From: Clostridia bacterium
GTDB lineage: Bacteria; Bacillota_A; Clostridia; Christensenellales; Borkfalkiaceae
Assembly (NCBI GenBank): GCA_017462825.1
Contig: JAFTQI010000021.1
Location: 1-58,261 of the forward strand
Length of the DNA stretch: 58,261 nucleotides
Reading direction: 5' to 3'
The notes below the pieces were generated by a model. The model made no database searches and was not told the DNA's origin. It saw only the letters and a list, made by a program, of their open reading frames with translations. The stretch's first letter is position 1. Each line of letters opens with the position of its first letter. Shown piece after piece: positions 17,390 through 26,317 of this stretch. The translations under genes and the position numbers were made by a program.

Positions 17390-18457
17390 ATGAGTAAATT
17401 TTTCAGCGCGAAATATGCGAAATTAGTTCCGTACGTACCGGGGGAGCAACCCAAAGACGCGCAATACGTAAAACTCAATACGAACGAATCCCCGTTCCCG
17501 CCCCCGAGCTCGGTGGTGGAAGCGGTGAAAACGGAAGGGGGGCGCTTGCAACTGTATTCCGACCCCGAAAGCGCGCTACTCACGCAAAAAACCGCGGAAA
17601 TTTTGGGCGTAAAAGCCTCGCAAGTGCTGATGACGAACGGATCGGATGAAGCGCTTAATTTTGCGTTTATGGCGTTTTGCGACGAAACCCACCCGATTGT
17701 ATTCCCCGACATTTCTTACGGTTTTTATTCGGTTTTTGCGAAGCTGAACGGCATACCGTATAAAACGGTTGCGTTAAAGGAAGATTTTTCGGTGGATTAC
17801 CGCGATTATTTGGGCGTGAAAGCCAACGTGGTGATTGCAAATCCCAACGCGCCTACGGGGCTTGCGCTTTCGCGCGCTGAAGTGGAAGAAATTTTGAAAT
17901 CCAACCCCGAAAACGTCGTTATCATTGACGAGGCGTACGTGGATTTTGGCGGGGAAAGCTGTGTTTCCCTCATCGATCAGTACGAGAACTTGCTTGTCAC
18001 GCAAACCTTTTCAAAATCCCGCTCTTTGGCAGGCGCGAGATTGGGTATGGCGATCGGAAACGAAAAGCTTATTGCGGACTTGAATACGATCAAATACTCG
18101 ACGAATCCCTATAACGTAAACCGTATGACGGCGGCGGCAGGTTTCGCCGCGCTTTGCGAAACGGAGTGGTTTGAAACCTGTGTTCGCACGATACAAGAAA
18201 ATAGAGAAAGCACGAAAACTCGTTTGCAAGAGCTCGGTTTTACCGTACTCGATTCCAAAACGAATTTCCTTTTTGCGAAATCGGAAAAGGTTTCGGGGGA
18301 AGAACTTTACAAGGAATTAAAATCACGCGGCGTACTCGTTCGGCATTTTAGCGGCGAGAGAATCAAGGACTACGTGCGCATTACCGTCGGTACGGCGGAG
18401 CAAATGCAAATTTTGCTCGAAAAGACGGCGGAAATCCTTAAGGAGAAAAAGGTATGA
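17390..18457 (+). CDS. hisC: Histidinol-phosphate aminotransferase
   Basis: PLP enzyme converting imidazole-acetol phosphate and glutamate to histidinol phosphate. The 355-residue class I/II aminotransferase shows KLNTNESPFPPP, NPNAPTG, the PLP-phosphate region DEAYVDFGG and the Schiff-base lysine in TFSKSRSLAGARLG. Its stop overlaps the hisB start by four bases. The next enzyme back in the pathway, hisB, follows directly. Confidence 0.97.
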   Translation: MSKFFSAKYAKLVPYVPGEQPKDAQYVKLNTNESPFPPPSSVVEAVKTEGGRLQLYSDPESALLTQKTAEILGVKASQVLMTNGSDEALNFAFMAFCDETHPIVFPDISYGFYSVFAKLNGIPYKTVALKEDFSVDYRDYLGVKANVVIANPNAPTGLALSRAEVEEILKSNPENVVIIDEAYVDFGGESCVSLIDQYENLLVTQTFSKSRSLAGARLGMAIGNEKLIADLNTIKYSTNPYNVNRMTAAAGFAALCETEWFETCVRTIQENRESTKTRLQELGFTVLDSKTNFLFAKSEKVSGEELYKELKSRGVLVRHFSGERIKDYVRITVGTAEQMQILLEKTAEILKEKKV

Positions 18458-19041
18458 GAAAAGCGGAAATCATAAGAAAAACAGCGGAAACGGACATTCT
18501 TCTTTCCCTTAATTTAGACGGCAACGGTAAAAGCGAAATTAATAGCGGTTGCGGCTTTTTAGACCACATGCTCACCCTTTTTTCCAAGCATTCGGGCTAT
18601 GACCTTGCATTGACCTGTAAAGGGGACGTGCAGGTAGATTATCACCATACGGCGGAGGACGTCGGTATCGCGCTCGGGCAAGCGTTTTTACAGGCGATTG
18701 GCGATAAGAAAGGGATTGTCCGTTACGGAGATACTACGCTCCCTATGGACGAAACGTTGATTGCGACGGCGGTGGATATTTCAGGGCGAGATTATCTGTC
18801 CTGCGCGCTCGACATTCAAGCGGAAAAGGTGGGCGATTTCGACACCGAGCTTTGCGAAGAATTTTTTGCGGCGTTTGTGCGCGAGTCGCGCATTACGCTC
18901 CATATCCGTCAGCTTGCGGGTAAAAACGCGCACCACATTATCGAAGGTACGTTCAAGTCGGTAGCGAGAACGCTTGGCAAGGCAACGTCGATTGACCCTA
19001 GCCGCGCGAATGAAATCCCGTCGACAAAAGGGGTGCTTTAA
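18454..19041 (+). CDS. hisB: Imidazoleglycerol-phosphate dehydratase
   Basis: Manganese-dependent dehydration of IGP to imidazole-acetol phosphate. The 195-residue monofunctional form has the duplicated metal-binding pattern: DHMLTLFSKHSG, VDYHHTAEDVGIALG and AHHIIEGTFKSVARTLG. There is no fused histidinol-phosphate phosphatase domain, so that phosphatase must be encoded elsewhere. The stop codon overlaps the hisH start by one base. Confidence 0.98.
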   Translation: MRKAEIIRKTAETDILLSLNLDGNGKSEINSGCGFLDHMLTLFSKHSGYDLALTCKGDVQVDYHHTAEDVGIALGQAFLQAIGDKKGIVRYGDTTLPMDETLIATAVDISGRDYLSCALDIQAEKVGDFDTELCEEFFAAFVRESRITLHIRQLAGKNAHHIIEGTFKSVARTLGKATSIDPSRANEIPSTKGVL

Positions 19042-19649
19042 TGATTGCAATCATCGATTACGGCGTGGGGAATTTGTTCTCTATAAAATCGTCGTTTGAA
19101 GCGGTCGGCGCGGACACGGTAGTCACATCCGACCCCAAAGCGATACGAAACGCCGATAAAATTATGCTTCCCGGCGTGGGCGCGTTTGAGGACGCGGCGA
19201 GAAAACTTAAAGAGAGCGGACTTGGCGAAATCGTCAAGGAAGAGGCGGCGAAAGGGAAACCCCTTTTAGGCGTTTGCTTGGGTATGCAGCTGCTTTTTGA
19301 GCGTAGTCACGAATACGGCGTCCATGAGGGCTTGGGAATTTTGAAAGGGGACGTCGTGCCCATGAAAGGGTATATCGACGATAAACTCAAAGTCCCGCAA
19401 ATCGGTTGGAACGCGTTGAAGTTTACGAAAGAGAGTCCGCTTTTTAAGTATATCAAAAACGGCGATTTTGTGTATTTTGTGCACTCGTATTTTGCGAGCG
19501 GTTGCGAGGATAGCTTGGCGGCGGTAACCGAATACGATAAAGACTTGACGGCAGCGGTTTCGAAAGGAAACGTTTACGGGTGTCAATTTCACCCCGAAAA
19601 GAGCGGCGACGTCGGCTTGAACATTTTAAGAGCATTTAGCGAATTATAA
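19041..19649 (+). CDS. hisH: Imidazole glycerol phosphate synthase, glutaminase subunit
   Basis: Class I glutamine amidotransferase that feeds ammonia to HisF. The 202-residue protein starts IAIIDYGVGNL, with the catalytic cysteine in GVCLGMQLLF and the His-Glu pair in CQFHPEKSG near residue 180. It overlaps hisB by one base (TAATG), and hisA follows 13 bases later. Confidence 0.97.
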   Translation: MIAIIDYGVGNLFSIKSSFEAVGADTVVTSDPKAIRNADKIMLPGVGAFEDAARKLKESGLGEIVKEEAAKGKPLLGVCLGMQLLFERSHEYGVHEGLGILKGDVVPMKGYIDDKLKVPQIGWNALKFTKESPLFKYIKNGDFVYFVHSYFASGCEDSLAAVTEYDKDLTAAVSKGNVYGCQFHPEKSGDVGLNILRAFSEL

Positions 19650-19662
19650 GAGAGAAAGGAAT

Positions 19663-20376
19663 ATGAAAATTTTCCCCGCAATAGATTTATACGGGCAAAA
19701 AGCCGTACGTTTGTACAAAGGCGACTATGCGCAAATGACGGTATATAACGACGACCCCGTGTCCGTGGCGAAAGACTTTAAAGCGCAGGGTGCGGAATAT
19801 ATCCACGTCGTTGATTTAGAGGGCGCGAAAACGGGCGTGCCAGCGCATACGGACATTGTCCGCCGTATCGCCCAAGAAACGGGTTTGTTTATCGAAATCG
19901 GCGGCGGTATCCGCACGATGGAAACGGTGGACGAGTATTTGTCTGCTGGCGCAAGTCGCGTAATTTTAGGCACGGCGGCGGTCACGGATGAAGCGTTTTT
20001 AAGAGCGGCGCTTGCCAAATACGGCGAAAAAATTGCGGTCGGCGCAGACATTGCGGACGGCAAAATTGCCATTCGCGGTTGGGTGGAAAAATCCGATTAC
20101 GGCACGGACGAGTTTTTGTCGAAAATGCAGTCGCTTGGCGTAAAGACGGTCATTTGCACGGATATTTCCAAGGACGGCGCAATGCGTGGCACAAACCGCG
20201 CTTTGTATCAAGAAATCGGCGAGAAATATTCACTGAACATCGTCGCTTCGGGCGGCGTTTCGTCGATAGAGGACGTGCAAGCGTTGGCGGCGGCGAATAC
20301 GTACGGCGCAATCATTGGTAAGGCGTACTATATCGGCGCGATTGATTTAGCGAAAGCAATCGAGGTGGCGAAATGA
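19663..20376 (+). CDS. hisA: ProFAR isomerase
   Basis: Phosphoribosylformimino-5-aminoimidazole carboxamide ribotide isomerase, a (beta/alpha)8 barrel of 237 residues. The catalytic aspartates are in AIDLYGQKAVRL and ICTDISKDGAMRG; phosphate loops are GGGIRTMETV and ASGGVSSIEDV. Four-base overlap with hisF. GAAAGGA precedes the ATG. Confidence 0.98.
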   Translation: MKIFPAIDLYGQKAVRLYKGDYAQMTVYNDDPVSVAKDFKAQGAEYIHVVDLEGAKTGVPAHTDIVRRIAQETGLFIEIGGGIRTMETVDEYLSAGASRVILGTAAVTDEAFLRAALAKYGEKIAVGADIADGKIAIRGWVEKSDYGTDEFLSKMQSLGVKTVICTDISKDGAMRGTNRALYQEIGEKYSLNIVASGGVSSIEDVQALAAANTYGAIIGKAYYIGAIDLAKAIEVAK

Positions 20377-21131
20377 TTACGAAACGGATTATACCCTGTT
20401 TAGACGTCAAGGACGGCAGGGTAGTGAAGGGGGTAAACTTCACAGGTTTGCGCGAAGTAGCTTCTCCCGTAGCCTTGGCGGAGTATTATTCCAAGTGCGG
20501 CGCGGACGAGCTTGTTTTCTACGATATTACGGCGTCAGCCGAGGGCAGGGCTTTGTTCATCGACATTTTACGTGAAACGGCGAGCAAGGTTTTTATTCCC
20601 TTGACGGTGGGCGGGGGAATTAAAGACGTATCCGATTTTGAACGGGTACTTTCTTGCGGCGCGGACAAGGTCAGCGTAAACTCAGGCGCGATAGCCAACC
20701 GCGCATTGATTGGCGAGGCGGCGAAAAAGTACGGCGATCAATGCGTCGTCATCTCCGCGGATATTAAGCGTGTCAACGATGAATTCCACGTTTTTGTCAA
20801 AGGCGGCAGGGAGGATACGGGCTTGCATGCAATCGAATGGATTAAGCGTTGTGTTGGCGAAGGCGCTGGCGAGGTTGTCGTCAATTCTATGGACACGGAC
20901 GGCGTGAAAGGCGGTTTTGATATCGAACTCTTAGAAAAAGTTTGCGCGGCGGTAAAAGTCCCCGTCATCGCCTCGGGCGGCGCAGGGAGTAAGGCGCATT
21001 TTGTCGAGCTTTTCCAAAAAATTCCTGACATTGACGCGGGTTTGGCGGCGTCGGTATTCCATTTTGGCGAAATCGCCATTCCCGATCTTAAGAAAACACT
21101 TGCGGAATATTCTATTCCCGTCCGCATATAA
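20373..21131 (+). CDS. hisF: Imidazole glycerol phosphate synthase, cyclase subunit
   Basis: Cyclase subunit that uses ammonia from HisH to form IGP and AICAR; AICAR returns to the purine pathway through PurH. The 252-residue barrel has the catalytic aspartates in PCLDVKDGRVVKGVNF and NSMDTDGVKGGFD, plus the phosphate loops VGGGIKDVSDF and ASGGAGSKAHF. It overlaps hisA by four bases. Confidence 0.98.
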   Translation: MITKRIIPCLDVKDGRVVKGVNFTGLREVASPVALAEYYSKCGADELVFYDITASAEGRALFIDILRETASKVFIPLTVGGGIKDVSDFERVLSCGADKVSVNSGAIANRALIGEAAKKYGDQCVVISADIKRVNDEFHVFVKGGREDTGLHAIEWIKRCVGEGAGEVVVNSMDTDGVKGGFDIELLEKVCAAVKVPVIASGGAGSKAHFVELFQKIPDIDAGLAASVFHFGEIAIPDLKKTLAEYSIPVRI

Positions 21132-21154
21132 GGCAGAAAAAGGAGTAAAATATA

Positions 21155-21802
21155 ATGAAAATTGAAGAATTGAAATTTGACGAAAAGGGTTTAATTCCTG
21201 CAATCGTTGTGGACGCAACGACGAAAGAAGTTTTGACGTTGGCGTATATGAATAAACAAAGCTTGGCAATTACTCTTCAAGAGAAAAAGACCTGTTTTTG
21301 GAGTAGAAGCCGCCAAGAATTATGGCGCAAGGGTGCGACGAGCGGAAACTATCAGCACGTTGTTTCCATCACGGCGGACTGCGATAAGGACGCGCTTGTT
21401 GTCAAAGTTGACAAAGAAGGTCCTGCCTGCCACACGGGTGCGGAAAGTTGCTTTTTTGAGCCGTTGTTTATCAATGAAGAACGGGGCGAATTTTCCATGC
21501 GCGGCTTGTACGATTTACTCTTAGGCAGACAAAAAGACCGTCCTCAAGGCTCTTATACCACCTATCTTTTCGAGAAAGGGTTGGATAAAATTTTGAAGAA
21601 GGTAGGGGAGGAATGCACGGAAGTCATCATCGCGGGTAAAGCGGACGATAAAAAGGAAACAATCTATGAAATTGCCGACCTTGCCTATCACGTAATGGTG
21701 CTTATGGTGCAAATGGGCATCACCGTGGACGAGGTTCAAGCTGAGCTTGCCTCCCGCCACGTAATCGACCATAAAGTCAAGCAGGAAAAAATGACCAAAT
21801 AA
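21155..21802 (+). CDS. hisI: Bifunctional phosphoribosyl-AMP cyclohydrolase / phosphoribosyl-ATP pyrophosphatase
   Basis: Fused HisI-HisE protein (215 residues) performing steps two and three of histidine synthesis. The HisI domain (about 1-110) has [24 protein letters not shown] and the zinc/magnesium cysteines in ADCDKDAL and GPACHTG. The HisE domain (about 118-215) has the [12 protein letters not shown] alpha-helical pyrophosphohydrolase pattern. It is the last gene of the operon and is followed by a strong terminator. AAAGGAG precedes the ATG. Confidence 0.97.
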   Translation: MKIEELKFDEKGLIPAIVVDATTKEVLTLAYMNKQSLAITLQEKKTCFWSRSRQELWRKGATSGNYQHVVSITADCDKDALVVKVDKEGPACHTGAESCFFEPLFINEERGEFSMRGLYDLLLGRQKDRPQGSYTTYLFEKGLDKILKKVGEECTEVIIAGKADDKKETIYEIADLAYHVMVLMVQMGITVDEVQAELASRHVIDHKVKQEKMTK

Positions 21803-21828
21803 ACATTTGAATCGAGAAAACGTAAACT

Positions 21829-21862
21829 GCCCCGCCGCGCGAATTTCGCGCGGCGGGGCTTT
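21829..21862 (+). terminator. Terminator of the ser-his operon
   Basis: Very stable hairpin, GCCCCGCCGCGCGAA with its complement starting TTCGCGCGG, followed by CTTTC. The T run is short, but the stem is about 15 base pairs and almost all G-C. Confidence 0.88.
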
Positions 21863-21959
21863 CTATCGGTTTTTTCAATAGCGGAAATCGGTTTTTCCGA
21901 TTATAAAAGAGAAAAATTCGAAAAAAGAAATTTATATATATAAAATGTAGGAAGAATGA

Positions 21960-21988
21960 TTGACAAAATATATTTTTTAAGTTAAAAT
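21960..21988 (+). promoter_or_regulatory. Promoter of the lipoprotein-opp operon
   Basis: TTGACA (21960-21965), 17 bases, TAAAAT (21983-21988), about 90 bases before the lipoprotein start. Confidence 0.82.
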
Positions 21989-22079
21989 GTTAGTTGTGTT
22001 ATAAGCAAAATTGGGTCTATATGCCGTAAAAAAGGTGTAAGATTCAGTGCATAAACGAAAAAGGATATGAGGTAACTCA

Positions 22080-23435
22080 ATGAAAAGGAAACTCAAAAGA
22101 ACCTTAATTCTCGTGTTCTTGGCGGTGGCGTCGCTGTTCATTTTAGCGGGCTGCTCGTTCAAATACACGACGAGACAGGAAGTTATTGACGATTACGGCT
22201 TAGAAGCGTCCGTAACCTACTATGGGAACGGCGGCGTATTCGAAAATAGTCTTGCTACGAAAACGCTCGACTATATGAGCGGTCAGCCTGCAATCAATAT
22301 CGGGGTAGACAAGATGAAGCCGCAAAGAACGATCAAACGCGATCAGTACGATTTCGACGGTTGGTACTACATTGTTTTGGACGCGGAGGGGAATCCCACT
22401 TATACGGACGAAACGAATACTTATTACGCGCTCGGCGAAGCGGTAGATTTTACAAAACTCTTGGAAGCGGGCGATCATTGGCTTGTAGCGGCGGGCTGGA
22501 AGTCTAAGGCGAAAGTGCAGTTCAAGCTCGTGGTAGAGGACGGCGTGAAGATCCCCAACCCCGACGCAGAAGCGGAGCAAAAGGAATTTGCGAACGGCGA
22601 CGTTATCAGAATGGCTCCGTTCAACGTTGACGGCACGTATCCGTACCCGAAAGAATTCTTCGGTATCAATCATAAGGATTCCAACCGCGCGCTTACGTTT
22701 GTAGAATATTATACGGACGAAAACTGTACAACCCTTGCAACTTGGCCGATTAAACGTCAGGAAACGGACACGGTTATTTATGCGAAGTATTTGGTAGGCG
22801 CTTGGACGGTCGTGAAAGACAAGCAAGGCTTGCCTGTGAATTATCTTGAGGGTAAGTGGGAAATCGTCGAGACGGCGAAAGCTGCTACGGAAATGTTCGA
22901 CGCGATTCAATATAACGAAGTCGATTGCGACGGTTATTGGATTGCTCAGGACATCGATATGAGTAACGAGCTTGAAAGAACGCCGTTCAACCGTTTTAAT
23001 GGGGTTATCCATAGCAACGGCGCAACGATTAAGAACTTGCGAGTTAAGAAATCGGCTGTTGCAAACGAAGCGACGACTTCCGTCTTTGGCAAAATCGGCG
23101 ATACTGCGGAACTCTTAAACGTGAACTTTGAAAATCTTACGTTTACCTGCGCTAGCTCGCAATCGAAGTTCAATGCCTACTTCCTTTTTGAAAGTCTTTC
23201 CGAAAAGGCGAAAATTGAAAACGTGACGGTAACGGGTACGCTTAATATTACGATTAGTAAGAGAAACGGAACGTACGTAGCGAACTTAATGGACGCAAAC
23301 CTTACGATGAACTATTCGAATTACTTGTTCGGCGGCTACGCGACGGACGACGCATATTTAGCGGCAAGCGCGCAAAAGGGCTTTAAGGTACAAGGCGCGC
23401 CCGAAGAAATCGTTAAGATTACGTCAGGTATATAA
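22080..23435 (+). CDS. Surface lipoprotein of unknown function
   Basis: A 451-residue exported lipoprotein: basic N-terminus, hydrophobic core and lipobox LAGC with the lipidated cysteine at 25. The middle holds InlB/Flg_new-like elements (YDFDGWYY, WLVAAGWKSKAKV) typical of bacterial surface adhesins. Residues about 300-400 read as a beta-helix-like region, FNGVIHSNGATIKNLRV...LLNVNFENLTF...IENVTVTGTLNITI. I do not recognise the whole protein. It lies 33 bases upstream of oppA with no terminator between, behind one promoter, so it may accompany the peptide importer, for example as a capture or anchoring factor. That role is inference. Confidence 0.85.
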   Translation: MKRKLKRTLILVFLAVASLFILAGCSFKYTTRQEVIDDYGLEASVTYYGNGGVFENSLATKTLDYMSGQPAINIGVDKMKPQRTIKRDQYDFDGWYYIVLDAEGNPTYTDETNTYYALGEAVDFTKLLEAGDHWLVAAGWKSKAKVQFKLVVEDGVKIPNPDAEAEQKEFANGDVIRMAPFNVDGTYPYPKEFFGINHKDSNRALTFVEYYTDENCTTLATWPIKRQETDTVIYAKYLVGAWTVVKDKQGLPVNYLEGKWEIVETAKAATEMFDAIQYNEVDCDGYWIAQDIDMSNELERTPFNRFNGVIHSNGATIKNLRVKKSAVANEATTSVFGKIGDTAELLNVNFENLTFTCASSQSKFNAYFLFESLSEKAKIENVTVTGTLNITISKRNGTYVANLMDANLTMNYSNYLFGGYATDDAYLAASAQKGFKVQGAPEEIVKITSGI

Positions 23436-23468
23436 AAATTGAAAGAAAAATAACGGAGGATATAGATT

Positions 23469-26258
23469 ATGAATAAATCGGTAAAGAAAGTGATTTGTTT
23501 ATTATTAGGCGCAATGATGGCGTTTTCGTTTACCGCATGCGGCGGTGGCGGCGGAGATAAAGACTCCACGTCTGAAGGCGCAGGCAACGTAAGCACAGGC
23601 GGCACTTCTGATGGCAGCACTTCTGATGGCGGCACGAGCGAGGGTGGCAACGACAAGGAACAAAAGTACAATACGGAAACCCGTCCTATCGTGTTCGCAA
23701 CGGAATCGTTGGACGGAAACTTCAACCCCTTCTTTGCAACGTCCGCAACGGACAGCAACATGGCGGCAATGACGCAAATCGGCATGTTGACGACGGAAGC
23801 GAATGAAGACGGCGCGGACGTAATCGCGTACGGTAAGGATCAACCCGTCGTTACGCTTGACTTGAAGCAAACGATGACGCTTAGCAACGGTACGGTTACG
23901 CAAAACGCAGCGGAAGCGGATTTCACCGAATATTCGTTCATTATTAAGAACGGTATCAAGTTCAGCAACGGCTCGGCGCTCACGATCGACGACGTGCTTT
24001 TCAACTTGTACGTATATCTCGACCCTGCATATTTGGGTTCGGCAACCATCTACTCGACGGATATCGTCGGTTTGAAAGCATACCGCGCGCAAGATCCCGA
24101 TTTGCAGGATAATTCCACGGTAACGGATAGTGACTTGAATGCAGATTTCTACGCAAAAGCGGATACGAGATTGAATTATTTGATCAACCACTTGCTCGAC
24201 GCATACGAATATCCCGCTAACGAGAATACGGAAGGGGATATCGAAAGAACGAAAGAGCTCTTCAAAGAAGAAGCTGCGTCGAACTGGTCGATGACCGCAG
24301 GTACGCTTGAAAGCTACGAAGAAAAATATTCCTTCACGGAAGATTGGCAGATTTACTACTACAATATGGGCATCGTAAGAGTTTCCCAAGAAGCTACGAC
24401 GAAAATGACGATGTACATCGATCCCGAAACGCGCGCAACGTTCGTTGGCGAAGAAGCGGCGAAAGCGGCTGTGGAAGCGGGTACGATTAAAGAATACAAG
24501 TACATGACAAACCTTGATCCTGAAGCAGACGAGATTACTACGGGGGGATATAATCCATTTTTTGCGCAAGAAATGGAAGAAGCGATGAACGATACGGCGT
24601 TGATTGCAAAGTACGTGGAAGAAAAGGGTTGTACGGAAGAAGAAGCGAAATCGTATATTGAACAAGATACGGCGATTACAAACGCTTGCAATACGATGAC
24701 GGCTACGGAAGAAGATATTGCCATGATTCTTATGTATTGGGCGACGGGCAGCAACCTCCGTGACGAAATCGCAGCGGAAGCAAGAACGAAATATTACGAA
24801 GAACAAGGGAAAACGGAAGACGGCAAGATGAGAGTGCCTGATATTTCGGGTATTACGACGAGCAAAACGAGCGTGGACTTCTCGGGTAACGATCTCGGCG
24901 CAGAGCACGACGTATTGAACATCAAGATCAACAAAGTTGACCCCAAAGCAATTTGGAACTTTGCGTTTGCCGTTGCGCCTATGTATTACTACTCGAACGA
25001 ATGGGCGATGAACAAAGAGAATACCCCTCACGGCGTTATATTCGCGGATAACGAATTCTTTGATAAAGTATTGCAAGATCCCGATAAGAACGGTCTTCCC
25101 CAAGGCGCAGGCGTGTATATGCCTTCCAACGAAAAGGATAGCGGCACTGTAACCCGTGAAAACTTCTACAAAAATAAGTGGGTATACTTCAAGCGTAACC
25201 CTTATTTCTACACCGTTCTCGGCGACGGTAACGACACGTCGAACAATGCGAAGATTAAATATTTGCATTATAGAGAAGTAGGCTCGAGCAACTTGATCGA
25301 AGCGCTCGAAACGAAGAGTATCGACGTTGGCGAACCGAACGCAACGGCTGATAACTTGCAAATTATCGACGGAATCAGCCATTTGAGCTATGAGACCTAT
25401 TTAACGAACGGTTACGGTTACGTAGGTATCAACCCGAAATACGTTCCCGACATTGAAGTCCGCCGCGCGATTATGCAAGCGATGGATAAGAACTTCATCG
25501 TTACGTATTATACGGAACAACTTGTTGACTTGATCGAAAGACCGATGTCCATCACCAACTGGGCATATCCCGACGGTGCAACAGAATATCCTTCGATTGC
25601 GTACAATCCTCTCTCCTATGAAATTGAAGCGAATATGCTCGCGGAGATTGAATCCAACGGTGGTTCGGCAAAGAAAGGCAGCGACGGCGTTTACATTGTA
25701 AATGACACGCGTCTTGAATTTACCTTCACGATTGCGGGCGACACGACGGATCACCCTGCATACCAAATGTTCATGAAAGCGAAAGAAACGCTTGAAGAAA
25801 TTGGTTTTAAGATTACGGTTAATACGGACATTAAAGCGCTCACCAAGCTTTCCACCGGTCAGCTTACCGTATGGGCGGCGGCTTGGTCTTCGACGGTTGA
25901 CCCCGACTTGTACCAAGTTTACCATAAAGACAGTAAAGCAACGAGTATCAAGAATTGGGGCTATACGGAAATCTTCAAAGATACGTCTGGCGAACAGTTC
26001 GGTTACGAACAAAAGAAGATCAACGCATTGAGCGCGCTCATTGAAGAAGCTCGTACGAAGCTTGACGAAGAATCCCGTGCTATAGATTACGCGGAAGCGT
26101 TGGATTTGATTATGGATCTTGCGGTAGAGCTTCCTACTTACCAGAGAAACGACTGTCTTGTATATAATAAGGACATTATTGATTCCAGTACGCTCAACGA
26201 TAATCCTACGGCAAACAGCGGGGTTATCGACAAGATGTGGGAACTTAATTATAACTGA
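23469..26258 (+). CDS. oppA: Oligopeptide ABC transporter substrate-binding lipoprotein, enlarged
   Basis: Family 5 extracellular solute-binding protein. It has a lipoprotein signal with lipobox FTAC (C24), a Gly/Ser/Asp linker (25-60), then the SBP_bac_5 fold: ESLDGNFNPFFATS, FIIKNGIKFSNGSALTIDDVLFN, PEVRRAI-like VPDIEVRRAIMQAMDKN and AAWSSTVDPDLYQVYH. At 929 residues it is much longer than the usual 530-650. The excess appears to lie mainly in about residues 220-500, an acidic helical region with repeated EEAxK and TKYYEEQGK-like elements. Peptide binding is inferred from family and operon. GGAGG precedes the ATG. Confidence 0.93.
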   Translation: MNKSVKKVICLLLGAMMAFSFTACGGGGGDKDSTSEGAGNVSTGGTSDGSTSDGGTSEGGNDKEQKYNTETRPIVFATESLDGNFNPFFATSATDSNMAAMTQIGMLTTEANEDGADVIAYGKDQPVVTLDLKQTMTLSNGTVTQNAAEADFTEYSFIIKNGIKFSNGSALTIDDVLFNLYVYLDPAYLGSATIYSTDIVGLKAYRAQDPDLQDNSTVTDSDLNADFYAKADTRLNYLINHLLDAYEYPANENTEGDIERTKELFKEEAASNWSMTAGTLESYEEKYSFTEDWQIYYYNMGIVRVSQEATTKMTMYIDPETRATFVGEEAAKAAVEAGTIKEYKYMTNLDPEADEITTGGYNPFFAQEMEEAMNDTALIAKYVEEKGCTEEEAKSYIEQDTAITNACNTMTATEEDIAMILMYWATGSNLRDEIAAEARTKYYEEQGKTEDGKMRVPDISGITTSKTSVDFSGNDLGAEHDVLNIKINKVDPKAIWNFAFAVAPMYYYSNEWAMNKENTPHGVIFADNEFFDKVLQDPDKNGLPQGAGVYMPSNEKDSGTVTRENFYKNKWVYFKRNPYFYTVLGDGNDTSNNAKIKYLHYREVGSSNLIEALETKSIDVGEPNATADNLQIIDGISHLSYETYLTNGYGYVGINPKYVPDIEVRRAIMQAMDKNFIVTYYTEQLVDLIERPMSITNWAYPDGATEYPSIAYNPLSYEIEANMLAEIESNGGSAKKGSDGVYIVNDTRLEFTFTIAGDTTDHPAYQMFMKAKETLEEIGFKITVNTDIKALTKLSTGQLTVWAAAWSSTVDPDLYQVYHKDSKATSIKNWGYTEIFKDTSGEQFGYEQKKINALSALIEEARTKLDEESRAIDYAEALDLIMDLAVELPTYQRNDCLVYNKDIIDSSTLNDNPTANSGVIDKMWELNYN

Positions 26259-26317
26259 TAACCTTTCTTATCGGTAAATTCGTTTCCGAAAAATAAACGA
26301 AAAGTGAAGAGAAACAG

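Noticed and set aside
23505..25382. A 625-codon open frame on the minus strand opposite oppA
   Set aside because: It lies wholly inside a well-supported gene, and its translation is dominated by Arg, Phe, His and Val without domain patterns. Codon bias of the real gene keeps the antisense frame open. The same holds for long antisense frames at 45647-46663 (malQ) and 53284-54153 (valS).
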